NCBI GenBank assembly: GCA_900540735.1
Contig: UQHB01000043.1
Location: forward strand, 1-22,514
Direction of reading: 5' to 3'
DNA: 22,514 nucleotides
From: an uncultured Megasphaera sp.
Lineage (GTDB): Bacteria; Bacillota; Negativicutes; Veillonellales; Megasphaeraceae
How positions within the stretch are numbered: position 1 is the first letter of the stretch; every line of letters starts with the position of its first letter. Positions 15,101-19,330 of this stretch are shown here, piece by piece. The position numbers and the translations under genes are program-made. Under the pieces are notes generated by a model. The model was given only the letters and a program-made list of their open reading frames with translations, did no database searches and had not been told where the DNA came from.

Positions 15101-17005
15101 AGCAATCGCAAGGGCAACAGCTGGCGGAATATTGTATTCTCGTGCTGCATTGATGACCGCATCTTGATTGACATTACCTGTATTAGCAATGCTGTTTCCT
15201 GCATGAGAAGTATAGGTTTCTGCATTTACTTGAGATTGTTGTGCTGCTTGACGAGCCGCTGCCGCTTGAGCTTGTTGCTGCGCCGCTTGCTGTGCTTGGA
15301 CTTTAGAGATATAGTCAAAGGCCTTGTCGATTTCATCAGGATTCATGCTATTTGTCGCATTGTACAACGCATTATATGTATCGTCTCCCAGTTCATCAGC
15401 TGTATGACTATCAATAAAGTCGCCAATAGTCTGTTGTTTCTTTTTGTAATCTTCTGGCATATCGTCTTTCGTAAGAACGGATTCTGCTGTAGCTGTCCCA
15501 TTTTGCATATTCTGCAACGTCGTATAAGCCGCATGGACTGCACCTTCATCATTGCTCGTTGCGGCATTATAAAGGTTCTGCTTTGTCTGTGCGTCTATAT
15601 TGTCATTATTACGAATACCATTGAGAATATCCACTGCTTCTTGACGTGTCTTGCCAGTGATGCCAGGTGTTTCTTGTTCGCCCCGATACCCTTCAATGAA
15701 GTTACCCGGCGCACCCATTACAGCACCACCAACAGCACCACCACGGAATGCTTTCCATTGGTCATCATTCCAATAGTATGGGTTATAGCTTAAATCGCCA
15801 CCTTTAGCATTGTCTTCAATAGCTTGTTGTTCTGCTTCTTGAAAGCTTTCTGTTAAGCCATTAGCCCCAGCAAGAATCGTACCGCGTGCCGCACCTTTTG
15901 CCAGTCGTTTGCCAATGCCTTCGCCAGCTTTTGCGCCTAATGGCCCTAAATTCAAGCCCTTTGCGCCTTTCATGACTGTTAATTCTGTCGGTAACATCAA
16001 TGTATCTAAAACGGTATTTTTGGCAAATACCGGGAGTGAATTAACCCACGCGTCACTATAACTTTCACCATTTTGAATTTTATCGTGGATAACACCGCCC
16101 ATTTCAGAAGCAGAGTCAGCAAACGTCGAAAGAGGACTACGCACGGTGTTGGCAATCAGTTCTTGACCGATTTTGCTTGTAGCAAAACGTCCTAACCCAG
16201 CTCTTGTTAATGCTTGCGTAAGACGAGCTGAGCCTGCCGCAACAGCACCTCCCGGCATAAGCACCGATAAAGCCATAATAGGAACACTAGAGCCTAAGCC
16301 ATTACTAACATCGGTAACAAGGCCATTAGGATTGGTGAAATAGTTGTCACCGTATTCTTGATTCCATTTATCTCGATATTTTTGTGTAGCTTCATTGAAT
16401 TTATCCGTATTATCTAAAATGCTTGTACCGCCACCTAAGGCAGACTGCATGCCGCCCATAACCGAGGCAAAACCTTGAGTTGCGCCCATACCAGCCGCCG
16501 CAATATACGGATGTTTAGTGTTAAATTCAGCCATGCGTGCTTGACGCACGGCATCATCTTCTAGCTGTCCCAATTGCCCATCAGCTGTTGGTGTGCCGGG
16601 AATATCCGTATATACACTATCGTCAAAGGGCCGTGTATAACCATTACCAATTTGTACTGGTGTCGGAAGTACATTACTCCACGTATCAGCCGTTGCATTA
16701 GCTACATTAGACGCATAATCAGCTGTTGTTCCATTGGTGCTGAGCACATTAGAATAGGTAGAATTAGACCAATCTACCGGTTGTGTGCCTCCACCAAAGC
16801 CTTCCATCGGTCTGCCTTCTTTAACAGCATTGGCGTATTCTCCAGCAAAATTTGAAATATCTTGCCACGCATTGTCTGCCCATTGTTTAGCGGCCCCCCA
16901 AAAGGAACCGGAATCTTGTTGTTCACTATCTGCGGTACCATATTCTTCACCTGTATAACTAGATGGTGAACTAATTGAATTTAAATAATCAGAATATTTT
17001 GACAT
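3116..17005 (-). CDS. giant polyvalent ejected protein (4629 aa): wall hydrolases, ParB-like, helicase-methyltransferase, nuclease/toxin and peptidase domains
   Basis: Order along the chain: Ser/Thr/Asn-rich start; Gly/Ala-rich helices (about 160-440) like membrane-active ejection proteins; Ala/Gln linker; lytic transglycosylase (612-720, catalytic Glu638); M15-type peptidase (755-856; His806, Asp813, His853); DdrB/ParB-like domain (about 1100-1455); BECR-nuclease-like domain (1582-1749); helical segment with LSANPMFNPTLMYYGLKIGA (about 2056-2100), recurrent in polyvalent proteins; disordered linker (2187-2314); SF2 helicase (2332-2925); adenine methyltransferase (2947-3188, NPPF 3064-3067); HExxH peptidase (about 3269-3355); MuF-C-like domain (3424-3597); LPD38-like region (about 4135-4350). 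Start supported by AGAAGGAG; one uninterrupted frame. The expected role is packaging in the virion, entry with the DNA, wall digestion and protection from restriction as for P1 DarB/DdrB. Domain calls are from motifs; the role is inference. Confidence 0.92.
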   Translation of the reverse strand: MSKYSDYLNSISSPSSYTGEEYGTADSEQQDSGSFWGAAKQWADNAWQDISNFAGEYANAVKEGRPMEGFGGGTQPVDWSNSTYSNVLSTNGTTADYASNVANATADTWSNVLPTPVQIGNGYTRPFDDSVYTDIPGTPTADGQLGQLEDDAVRQARMAEFNTKHPYIAAAGMGATQGFASVMGGMQSALGGGTSILDNTDKFNEATQKYRDKWNQEYGDNYFTNPNGLVTDVSNGLGSSVPIMALSVLMPGGAVAAGSARLTQALTRAGLGRFATSKIGQELIANTVRSPLSTFADSASEMGGVIHDKIQNGESYSDAWVNSLPVFAKNTVLDTLMLPTELTVMKGAKGLNLGPLGAKAGEGIGKRLAKGAARGTILAGANGLTESFQEAEQQAIEDNAKGGDLSYNPYYWNDDQWKAFRGGAVGGAVMGAPGNFIEGYRGEQETPGITGKTRQEAVDILNGIRNNDNIDAQTKQNLYNAATSNDEGAVHAAYTTLQNMQNGTATAESVLTKDDMPEDYKKKQQTIGDFIDSHTADELGDDTYNALYNATNSMNPDEIDKAFDYISKVQAQQAAQQQAQAAAARQAAQQSQVNAETYTSHAGNSIANTGNVNQDAVINAAREYNIPPAVALAIAARETGGDDVNAINMSENGGLMQITEESANDYGINDKYPDWRTDPQQNALAGMYILSQKIAENNGDVWAGVRAYNGSGSAADEYLAQVQQNYNNLGGEDASFGNGIQPYNLPTQGDDITAQVNNLTPQFQSALPTIGGILNEMGLAEGAAISSAARTPEHNAEVGGAENSYHVHNDAVDIVLPEGTTEEQAQAVLQRFKDTGAFKEVLFHDAGSGYHLHLGGYNGGLNSGGVNTSGMDETGSRDHSDTEMSDADLRQTSSENDAMLRQQLQEMDNILKAPDTNKIAGDVQQEQQAAAQQAKENEKILNGKKQETVNENAAIPEFAQYMKDTADTIEDVNTFSDMFTTDRKGRDQFIDTPQNRQFIKDNYGKALQSFVQKQNGIKIQEQHPSMVQTNISQPQIEKGGSNPTPTELIKPAQDAEQQHIDANTTNNNTVAQPQAVTEQPTPGQQAYLNKKEKLMTLVPAGKTEKIHASASDNGMDATYKVVSAADLTASHDTAFKPNRFYPAALQPRDRGRVVMQGQVEKMARTIKPELLTDSQFVNQGAPVVNKNGIVLNGNGRTMALQLAYGQNSQSAKDYKDYITKNAGKFGLTAEQISKIPNPVLVRQVGDDADVQSIINSTEGGARLGSSEQAKVDADKLKLATLERFVDNGKGEILNAGNREFLRAAVHDIATENDANTFFTSDGHITQQGVERVRNALFAKAYKDSFILARMSEATDSNSKNILKAMIAVAPNVSKVNDAIQRGEVYPEYNVSKVITDSVKKLISLRDAGKPLDYYLNETAMFQEENSAESKLMLRFMSANKFKVKNMSDAFNGLTQRALAVGNPQQSNLFGAQEIPTMEELIKNTVKEVQGSVLFNENERQSETNTGVATTESAGSGPVHRPETSGVAQETSQSESTEGTITNENTQTSESGETQQNNDENAEPRQAQAAEGTQTGEGKPNQDKVELAPGYKTSSGKLLSEADKDDFIVKPDGSVDFGYITEDIEKATNGELKKAPIRLKVGDKYQGLIHAKKHEQEAKKIGYSSIENLIDDVAQNFDAIYKKETGAKSKATYTLVKYGNKTEGIKHKIAPVYFDLEKANGQYYVVITAFPKKDRTLRQQIKKEHLIYGSPAVDATVTPNGNSVSRPASNGVGAEQRGLPTSDKSSVLSTSSVGQGREKVNAVDNAKIAPYKDAVDQIIAQRKRHEITEYEAINRLKKVMFDANSASQGQFDGMEIVKDATSVLTHEEKLAAQKVADTALGDIQDQQAQRRARIKAHAEERRKYKELTQTALDTEYADNLQKSLHAVEKVMTGYQDKNFSLDEAWHLLETVEDGAKRYGYDTNEDMKAALESAFKALEAEAKKPNPQDARFGSVEDARKAALEAAGITSPREVLTDEDIAKTGIDPNEEAKLQFHFIDQSDEALQQAKEAFKKELNNLSANPMFNPTLMYYGLKIGAIHMQRGANKFADWAANMVADMPETRPFLQSIWNTLQHLPKNGTLNEKEMTAYMRYVGAQYDHGMTDKTDLRRDFIKTLGVAKAKYFESAYEAVMNYPTTEEINAAKGDNSNVHGNAGNVAERTGQGNNQDTVGTNDENQRPTGRNGQGGGTTESGQTEHLQGRDSVSGGSTTTSGTTGNSTVQAEKSADNSGGTGNPELPRSITDSYEGNPDDAGRRPEDVVAAAQDGRNDATADDIKAEESAAQETDDSERLADVRKELPQLLPEQAGDVVFAEKRLLDANGNGVMFTNGTGTGKTYTGLGVAKRFYNRGKKNILIIAPSNDIIKQWKDAAAKDFAMPLYQLEGKQDAGKGPTITTFANVGDNQEILKRHWDAVLVDESHNLMNSKSGNVTKPLRAVRAMSRHPEGFQRYFDAVYAKETQELHDAYKAYAQADTYNAKNTKELKQKYDELKSKYEQLKEKAKQDYQGDEKAKVVFLSATPFAYVPDVDYANGYLFDYGDKQSNGYNDPSAYGQFFIENFGYRMKDNKLTKPDADVDNSVMERQFHDKLVADGALHGRVLTSNYDYDRGFILIDGGVGKSIDEGFEWLAKHREFSDLAGFIQQHFKYHERMYLLEAIKAKQAVPLIKRYIQDGKKVVIFHDYKKGGGIHPFKLLESDLRKARDEKAPWDASFGAKLLSQYEAFKRQRPDLIKLDVDKLQSPIDLFAKVFGDEIAIYNGDISKKNRTKAKNAFNDDNGKVKAILVQSDAGQAGISLHDTTGTYQRVEINLGLPTRPVAAIQEEGRIYRVGNKSNAIFRYLNTGTMMEQMAFVTKIAERASTAENLALGEQARSLKNAFITAFNESQEGDSWRKYLPGSPTEGTGGKAVDYETNNALTDYDRAKSFYFAQQKKTSRNKAAEGVDYFATPEPLGLKMVEWAGLKEGESALEPSAGHGAIARWLPENTKNTVVEPSGKLIPKLKMTTPNAKTVGSTFEDFNLVNKFNGIVMNPPFGHGGKTAVEHLAKAFKHLSNGGRIVAILPEGPSTQKHFDKWFYGNPDAKRKEDRGEEDAVLRGIIHLPKVTFGRAGTNVPTKVVIIDKYYNEADRELAKADSFASKEIPGNDVKEFFDNLAGITVPDRVDTNRKFSVTEVRNAKRRSINDLKDEIQKAFPTATVAEGENRLTMTMPNGKKVVVDFRNNIVAAEEDLARAKEEHGYDANADVIVEGFAETHGQDSYIALSQGSRAGTGFHEAFHVAHDMVLTDKEKALLNKHLGDEEAQADHYASWVEARRKGRGTAWGKLWQKIKDFARKVQTILTGVENVHNVLRKIESGHVWNRTGNESNTMHASLSPKRQLQKDVAQFGKSIDDFINNRIKDNSAIKVMTTPLVMRLTGAKIQPVYIDQSILKKILGYKHFQEVTPEILKKIPQALSDPLFIAKSDLKNKRLVVIDLKDTNGATIIVPFILEVDNDGKTMKINKIMSVYGKGTPIPNNRWIMKRINNDELLYINKKRTAHWIQSVSRAPNGPLVNGSFNLSSTIPDETDLVKLKKANPTKYSIRPKEESEEGELKPIVSPQNIIDAINDIVPIYEKSKVKPDDTGDKLYNEHSGAGFSGSYFNLAQYGRILAMHIDKTLKLKGNRELTKEVIARYDKDRGFDSLFSRKDDKNLTPAEARREGVSEFGSTLLENPELGAERYPGYANQFYTELTKNKELKEKFDTLTALIKAYQEQTVEQRASATIARNGGRIPSRKRDGMKKWLSYQMKNFYTKMVDDTNPLGQMVKQAEAVAGEKIAYEHDVQKQALMAKSNAVARTYMLLTGGKDKNTSFKLLNEIYKGAVTKKDTMQDVLDEMDKTTKADLQKAGFAKAEDALGTYLIAMRTEELAKRYPKEYARPAGFSAEECQQIIQNVPETIKKAAEHYWNVNINLVNIMQQQGLITKQLGDKLRAYKAYCPMYRDMSDGKDIDTQISDLKMDNRFVNITSPVKQIEMGGQRAVLDPVNSMICYMASAINRCERNNVGKSLVRLDKDFPGLGEIVVRDPTMQHANSNMYAFTVWVGGKKVVYRTTPEIYKALTAMNEASSNFVLEGARQIAQCLRRGATISPSFIVRNFLRDTMAASVNSKTGFIPIVSSVKGAWKLATDKKFATQYYGSGASMSTYIRSDVQSADNMIHDMLGDQYKDSKAGIKQIRKLIHMLWNKYDSFANLIEDSTRAAEFAGAMKKGLTIEQAGYLAKEVTLNFGRAGSEGRKYNRYIPFFNATIQGTDKFIRSFKENPKRSIIATMAYIVLPSLILWAFNHDDDWYRDLDEETKLSNWAISLGGEHLLIPKPQEVGILFGGGVEAVLNQMNGEDPKAMSSWAYQVVQAMTPSLFPAVFKPIIEWMANYSFWTGRPLVSQRLQKLPSEQQANQNTTELSRLLADTWPAKQLKISPIALDNFISGYFGSAGRFIAGSLDDSLDAVQGKSRPAQPAKYWYEKPFIGSFIRQDGANSEYVNQLYDLNQAISDSENRGDKKPKGKKEVETTMKTVTKLNKEIRAIQDNPKMSAEQKRLEIDKRRDKMRGYAKKAVTNFGKYYE
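3950..4603 (-). other. domain: LPD38-like region near the C-terminus of the giant protein
   Basis: Residues about 4135-4352. LRRGATISPSFIVRNFLRDT, NFGRAGSEGRKYNRYIPFFN and a hydrophobic helix (IIATMAYIVLPSLILWAF) match the conserved region that ends many large phage polyvalent proteins (LPD38). Its constant terminal place suggests a packaging or ejection signal; that is inference. Confidence 0.6.
6215..6735 (-). other. domain: MuF C-terminal-like toxin (BECR group) in the giant protein
   Basis: Residues about 3424-3597. VMTTPLVMRLTGAKIQPVYI, then ILKKILGYKHFQEVTPEILKK, DPLFIAKS, the strand NGATIIVPFILEV, and INKIMSVYGKGT follow the pattern of the MuF-C domain, a predicted RNase-like toxin. 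The DNA at 6301-6600 is about 31% GC, unlike its neighbours. Conserved catalytic residues were not assigned. Confidence 0.55.
6940..7200 (-). other. domain: HExxH zinc metallopeptidase-like in the giant protein
   Basis: Residues about 3269-3355. FHEAFHVAHD gives His3306-Glu3307-x-x-His3310, and DEEAQADHYASW about 25 residues on supplies a plausible third ligand. It may process the giant chain itself or a host target; no substrate can be read from the sequence. Confidence 0.6.
7435..8165 (-). other. domain: N6-adenine DNA methyltransferase in the giant protein
   Basis: Residues about 2947-3188. EPSAGHG (from Glu3004) is the S-adenosylmethionine-binding motif and NPPF at 3064-3067 is the catalytic motif of gamma-type adenine methylases. 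It directly follows the helicase, the pairing seen in P1 DarB, which protects incoming DNA from type I restriction. Confidence 0.88.
8230..10012 (-). other. domain: superfamily 2 (SNF2-like) helicase in the giant protein
   Basis: Residues about 2332-2925. Walker A is TGTGKT with Lys2372, motif II is VDESH (Asp2454, Glu2455), motif III is LSATPF (near 2554), and the C-terminal lobe ends in motif VI, QEEGRIYRVG (2856-2865). A charged helical insertion lies between motifs II and III (KELKQKYDELKSKYEQLKEK). It would move along DNA by ATP hydrolysis. Confidence 0.9.
10066..10446 (-). CDS. possible nested gene in the +1 frame of the giant gene
   Basis: A 126-codon frame starts at ATG 10446 behind AAAGGAG (10456-10462) with 9-nt spacing, and ends at TAA 10066. 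The frame stays open 8 codons further upstream to ATG 10470, but the ribosome-binding site selects 10446. The product would be a non-repetitive helical protein, starting MFMAMPATWLNELAKGTIKT, with amphipathic stretches such as DPLEEMDKVAERLRA, LEVAPLLAERLAIAQ and AEDLKTLLRLLKTDE. Over the same bases the giant protein is a Gly/Thr/Ser/Asn-rich linker (residues 2187-2314), and the nested frame ends just before the helicase fold begins. The codons used look ordinary. No family was recognised. It could be a chance frame favoured by the linker's composition, so expression or conservation evidence would decide. Confidence 0.45.
   Translation of the reverse strand: MFMAMPATWLNELAKGTIKTQWGQMMKTKDPLEEMDKVAERLRADKQNTFKGVTAFLEVAPLLAERLAIAQYKQKNPRITAAAPEILSYQEALQIAMKEIPTMQAEDLKTLLRLLKTDETMQPLTT
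11759..12262 (-). other. domain: BECR-fold nuclease-like (phage barnase/EndoU group) in the giant protein
   Basis: Residues about 1582-1749. PIRLKVGDKYQGLIHAKKHE with a central His, a helix (SSIENLIDDVAQNF), strand pairs ending QYYVVITAFPKKD, and a Ser-Pro tail fit the PBECR group of phage nuclease domains. The DNA is about 31% GC at 11761-12060, well below its surroundings. Disordered Thr/Glu/Gln linkers flank it. Confidence 0.5.
12640..13706 (-). other. domain: DdrB/ParB-like in the giant protein
   Basis: Residues about 1100-1455. ATYKVVSAADLTASHD, then RFYPAALQPRDRGR, VVNKNGIVLNGNGRTMALQL (Arg1196 in the ParB-like G-x-G-R-T motif) and NPVLVRQVGDD match the DdrB-like ParB group found in polyvalent phage proteins and named after P1 DdrB. 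A nuclease or nucleotide-binding role near incoming DNA is possible. Confidence 0.65.
14437..14741 (-). other. domain: M15-type (D-Ala-D-Ala carboxypeptidase-like) peptidase in the giant protein
   Basis: Residues about 755-856. SYHVHNDAVDIVLPEG supplies the metal ligands His806 and Asp813, and GYHLHLGGY supplies His853 (with His851 beside it). SSAARTPEHNAEVGG is the usual region before the first ligand. It would cut peptide stems or cross-links, next to a glycan-cutting domain in the same chain. Confidence 0.75.
14830..15172 (-). other. domain: lytic transglycosylase (SLT/lysozyme-like) in the giant protein
   Basis: Residues about 612-720. The AIAARETGG motif places the catalytic Glu at 638. 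MSENGGLMQITEES is the usual G-L-M-Q-I motif, followed by NALAGMYIL and GVRAYNGSG. It would cleave the glycan strand, opening the peptidoglycan during DNA entry. Confidence 0.85.
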
Positions 17006-17017
17006 AGCTTGCTCCTT

Positions 17018-19327
17018 CTACCAATCTTCATATCCATCCCAATTAATGTTCGGCAAATATTGTTCCAGTATATGTCTTGGTACAGTTGACCAAACGGCGG
17101 CAGCCCCATCATCATGTCCGTCGCTCTTCTGCATAATGCCTTGAGCCATCGCAGCTAAGTAGTATAACTGTGTTTTTCCTTCCGGCGGAAGTTTGTTTCC
17201 TTCCTTTTCAAAGAATTCTTCAAATGCATCTACGGCATCGTGGTCTACCGACCCGTTAGGGCTAGCTATAGAGTTAAACATATTGACGGCTTGATTAAAT
17301 ATTTCCTTTTCTCCTTGCGTCATTTTTTCCCCGCTAGAACCACCAGACGAGCCACCGGAACCGCCGCGTCCGCTGCCTTTGCCTAGAACGTACATGGCGG
17401 CTTCTTGTGGCGATACGCCGCCTATTTCGGAAAGCTGAGCAATCTTATCAAACGTTGTGCCAGCTGCATATTTACGTTTTTGTTCGTAATTCCATGCTTC
17501 TTTTTCTTTGTCTAGTTTATTTTGTATTTCTTTTAAACTTATGTTTAGTCGATACTTCAAATCAGCCATTTCCATATCATTAGCATACTTGATGGCGTTG
17601 CGTTCTTTATCATATTCGTTCTTTTGTTTAGCGTTCGCTATAGCGTACTGTTGTGCCTGTGCCGCTCTATTCCGAGCATCAGCAGACGCGTAGAAGTTAG
17701 ATGCTGTTGGCTGGCTCCCTAAGAACGTATCCCCTAAGCTGCTATCATACTGGCGAATAGCTTGGGCAATTGTAGCCGATGTTCCCCACGGAAATTTGCC
17801 AGCTTCTTCGCCTTGTAAGGCGTTGTAGTATAACGGTAACAAGTTGCCGACTTGATAGTTATTGTAGTCAGCTTCTTTGGCTTCCCATTCCGGCAAATAC
17901 GTCTGTAAGCGTTCATTGATGGCATTCATATTAAAACCACGGCTAAGCATAGTTCGTACATAATCGTCGGCTGCTTGTTGTGCTTTAAACGGTTGCGGCT
18001 CATTACTGCCTATACCCGTCCCTTGGGCACTATTATTTTGCATAGCATTAGCTGTAGGCATGCCAATGTGTACATCCGGATAGATGCCCGGATTAGACGT
18101 GTCGTTCATATTCCGAGCATCTTGGTTATTCATTTTTGCACGCCACGTAGCATAGAGTTTCGGGTCTTTTGCAATCAACGCCGCATCCTCTTTAGATGGC
18201 TGTATAACGTTATTGTGCGTAGATGTCCCCATTTCTTCTATATCAATCGGGCTATTTTGCGGATTATGAAGAGCCGCAATCAGCCTATCTTTATCTGTCG
18301 CCGCATACCGCGCATTGCTCCCGTCTAAGGTGAGCCATTTTCCATCATCAGAAATCGTAAAGTTGTACATATTTCCATCATTTGCTGAGAGAATACGTAA
18401 TTTTCTGCCGTCCAGTACTTCTTTTTTGTCTTCTGTAATTGGTGGTTGTTCTTCCTTGATAGGAGTTTCTTCTGCTTTGATAGCCGGTTCTGGTTCCTTT
18501 ATAGGCTGTTCCGGTGCCTGAATAGGTTGTTCATTACTGGCCGTTGCATTATCCGGTGATATAGTTGCCATCTGTGCTATATCACCATAGTTTTTTGGGG
18601 AATACGCGCCATTATACTGCCAGCCACCAGAAAATGGGGAATTACCTTTTAAAGACATCGTTAATTGGCCATTAATTGGCTGTCCCAGTTGCCCCGTAAT
18701 AGCCGGGATGTCGGAATTCCCTGTTAGCTGTACATCAGCAGTCGGGATAGTCATTGTCGTCGGATTTGCCGTATAGTCCTGTAAGGTTGTCCCCATACCA
18801 GTGGAAGGAACAGTAAAGCCTGCAGTCGGTGCATGGTATTGCGCGTTTCCGTTGGCATCTAAAGAGAATCGAGGTGTTGTGCTGTCTGATAATGTTCGTG
18901 CATAACTTTCAGGTGTAATACCTGCGGCTTGAGCCAACTGGTCGAAATTAAGCAAACCTTGTCCATTTCTTGTGCCGTTATAGAAATCTTTAAACGTTTC
19001 CGGTGTTTGAATGGGTGCATAGTCCACTCCCGGAGTAAATGAAGGGGACTGGTATTGCCAGTTACCGTTATCATCTATAATTCCTTTAGGGGTGCCACTG
19101 TTCAATGTACTCTGAAAATCTCCAGCATTTACAGGTGTTGTCGTTTGTTGAGCTGCACCTGTATCCTTAAGTGTATGTTTGTCCATATACACACTGGCTA
19201 AATACTGCCCTAATAAGTTCCCCAATGCAAATTGGGGGCTGGCCCACGCTTGTTGGGCAAAGAGCTGCATAGGATAGGTATTGTTATATTGATAATTTTG
19301 TGTCTGTTTATCGCCTGTCTGCGCCAT
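17018..19327 (-). CDS. internal/ejected virion protein with Pro-rich heptad repeat and coiled coil
   Basis: No family was recognised in this 769-aa protein. It has a Gln/Asn/Tyr-rich start with AWASPQFALGNLLGQYL, then a Pro/Thr-rich region (about 50-260) with two similar segments (NWQYQSPSFTPG and NAQYHAPTAGFTVP). Five 7-residue repeats rich in Glu/Lys/Pro lie at 266-300, a mixed region runs to about 530, a long charged coiled coil covers about 545-625 (KDERNAIKY-like, LNISLKEIQNKLDKEKEAW), and a Gly/Ser linker (GSGRGGSGGSSGGSSG) precedes a helical end. It sits 12 nt before the giant gene and 3 nt after the Hint-domain gene, whose last codons contain its ribosome-binding site (AAAGGGGG). Size, helical content and position fit an ejection protein of a short-tailed phage; this is inference. 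Confidence 0.85.
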   Translation of the reverse strand: MAQTGDKQTQNYQYNNTYPMQLFAQQAWASPQFALGNLLGQYLASVYMDKHTLKDTGAAQQTTTPVNAGDFQSTLNSGTPKGIIDDNGNWQYQSPSFTPGVDYAPIQTPETFKDFYNGTRNGQGLLNFDQLAQAAGITPESYARTLSDSTTPRFSLDANGNAQYHAPTAGFTVPSTGMGTTLQDYTANPTTMTIPTADVQLTGNSDIPAITGQLGQPINGQLTMSLKGNSPFSGGWQYNGAYSPKNYGDIAQMATISPDNATASNEQPIQAPEQPIKEPEPAIKAEETPIKEEQPPITEDKKEVLDGRKLRILSANDGNMYNFTISDDGKWLTLDGSNARYAATDKDRLIAALHNPQNSPIDIEEMGTSTHNNVIQPSKEDAALIAKDPKLYATWRAKMNNQDARNMNDTSNPGIYPDVHIGMPTANAMQNNSAQGTGIGSNEPQPFKAQQAADDYVRTMLSRGFNMNAINERLQTYLPEWEAKEADYNNYQVGNLLPLYYNALQGEEAGKFPWGTSATIAQAIRQYDSSLGDTFLGSQPTASNFYASADARNRAAQAQQYAIANAKQKNEYDKERNAIKYANDMEMADLKYRLNISLKEIQNKLDKEKEAWNYEQKRKYAAGTTFDKIAQLSEIGGVSPQEAAMYVLGKGSGRGGSGGSSGGSSGEKMTQGEKEIFNQAVNMFNSIASPNGSVDHDAVDAFEEFFEKEGNKLPPEGKTQLYYLAAMAQGIMQKSDGHDDGAAAVWSTVPRHILEQYLPNINWDGYEDW
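18428..18532 (-). repeat. five tandem 7-codon repeats (E-x-P-I-K-x-x)
   Basis: Residues 266-300 of the 769-aa protein read EQPIQAP, EQPIKEP, EPAIKAE, ETPIKEE, QPPITED. DNA identity between units is only partial, so the repeat is kept at protein level. The Pro/Glu/Lys composition recalls the stiff periplasm-spanning part of TonB. Confidence 0.85.
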
Positions 19328-19330
19328 TTG

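Noticed and set aside
14963..15793. 276-codon plus-strand frame opposite the N-terminal part of the giant gene
   Set aside because: It is rich in Cys, Ile, Arg and Phe with no domain pattern, and the opposite strand encodes a clear lytic transglycosylase. It is an antisense by-product of Ala/Gln/Asp-rich codons.
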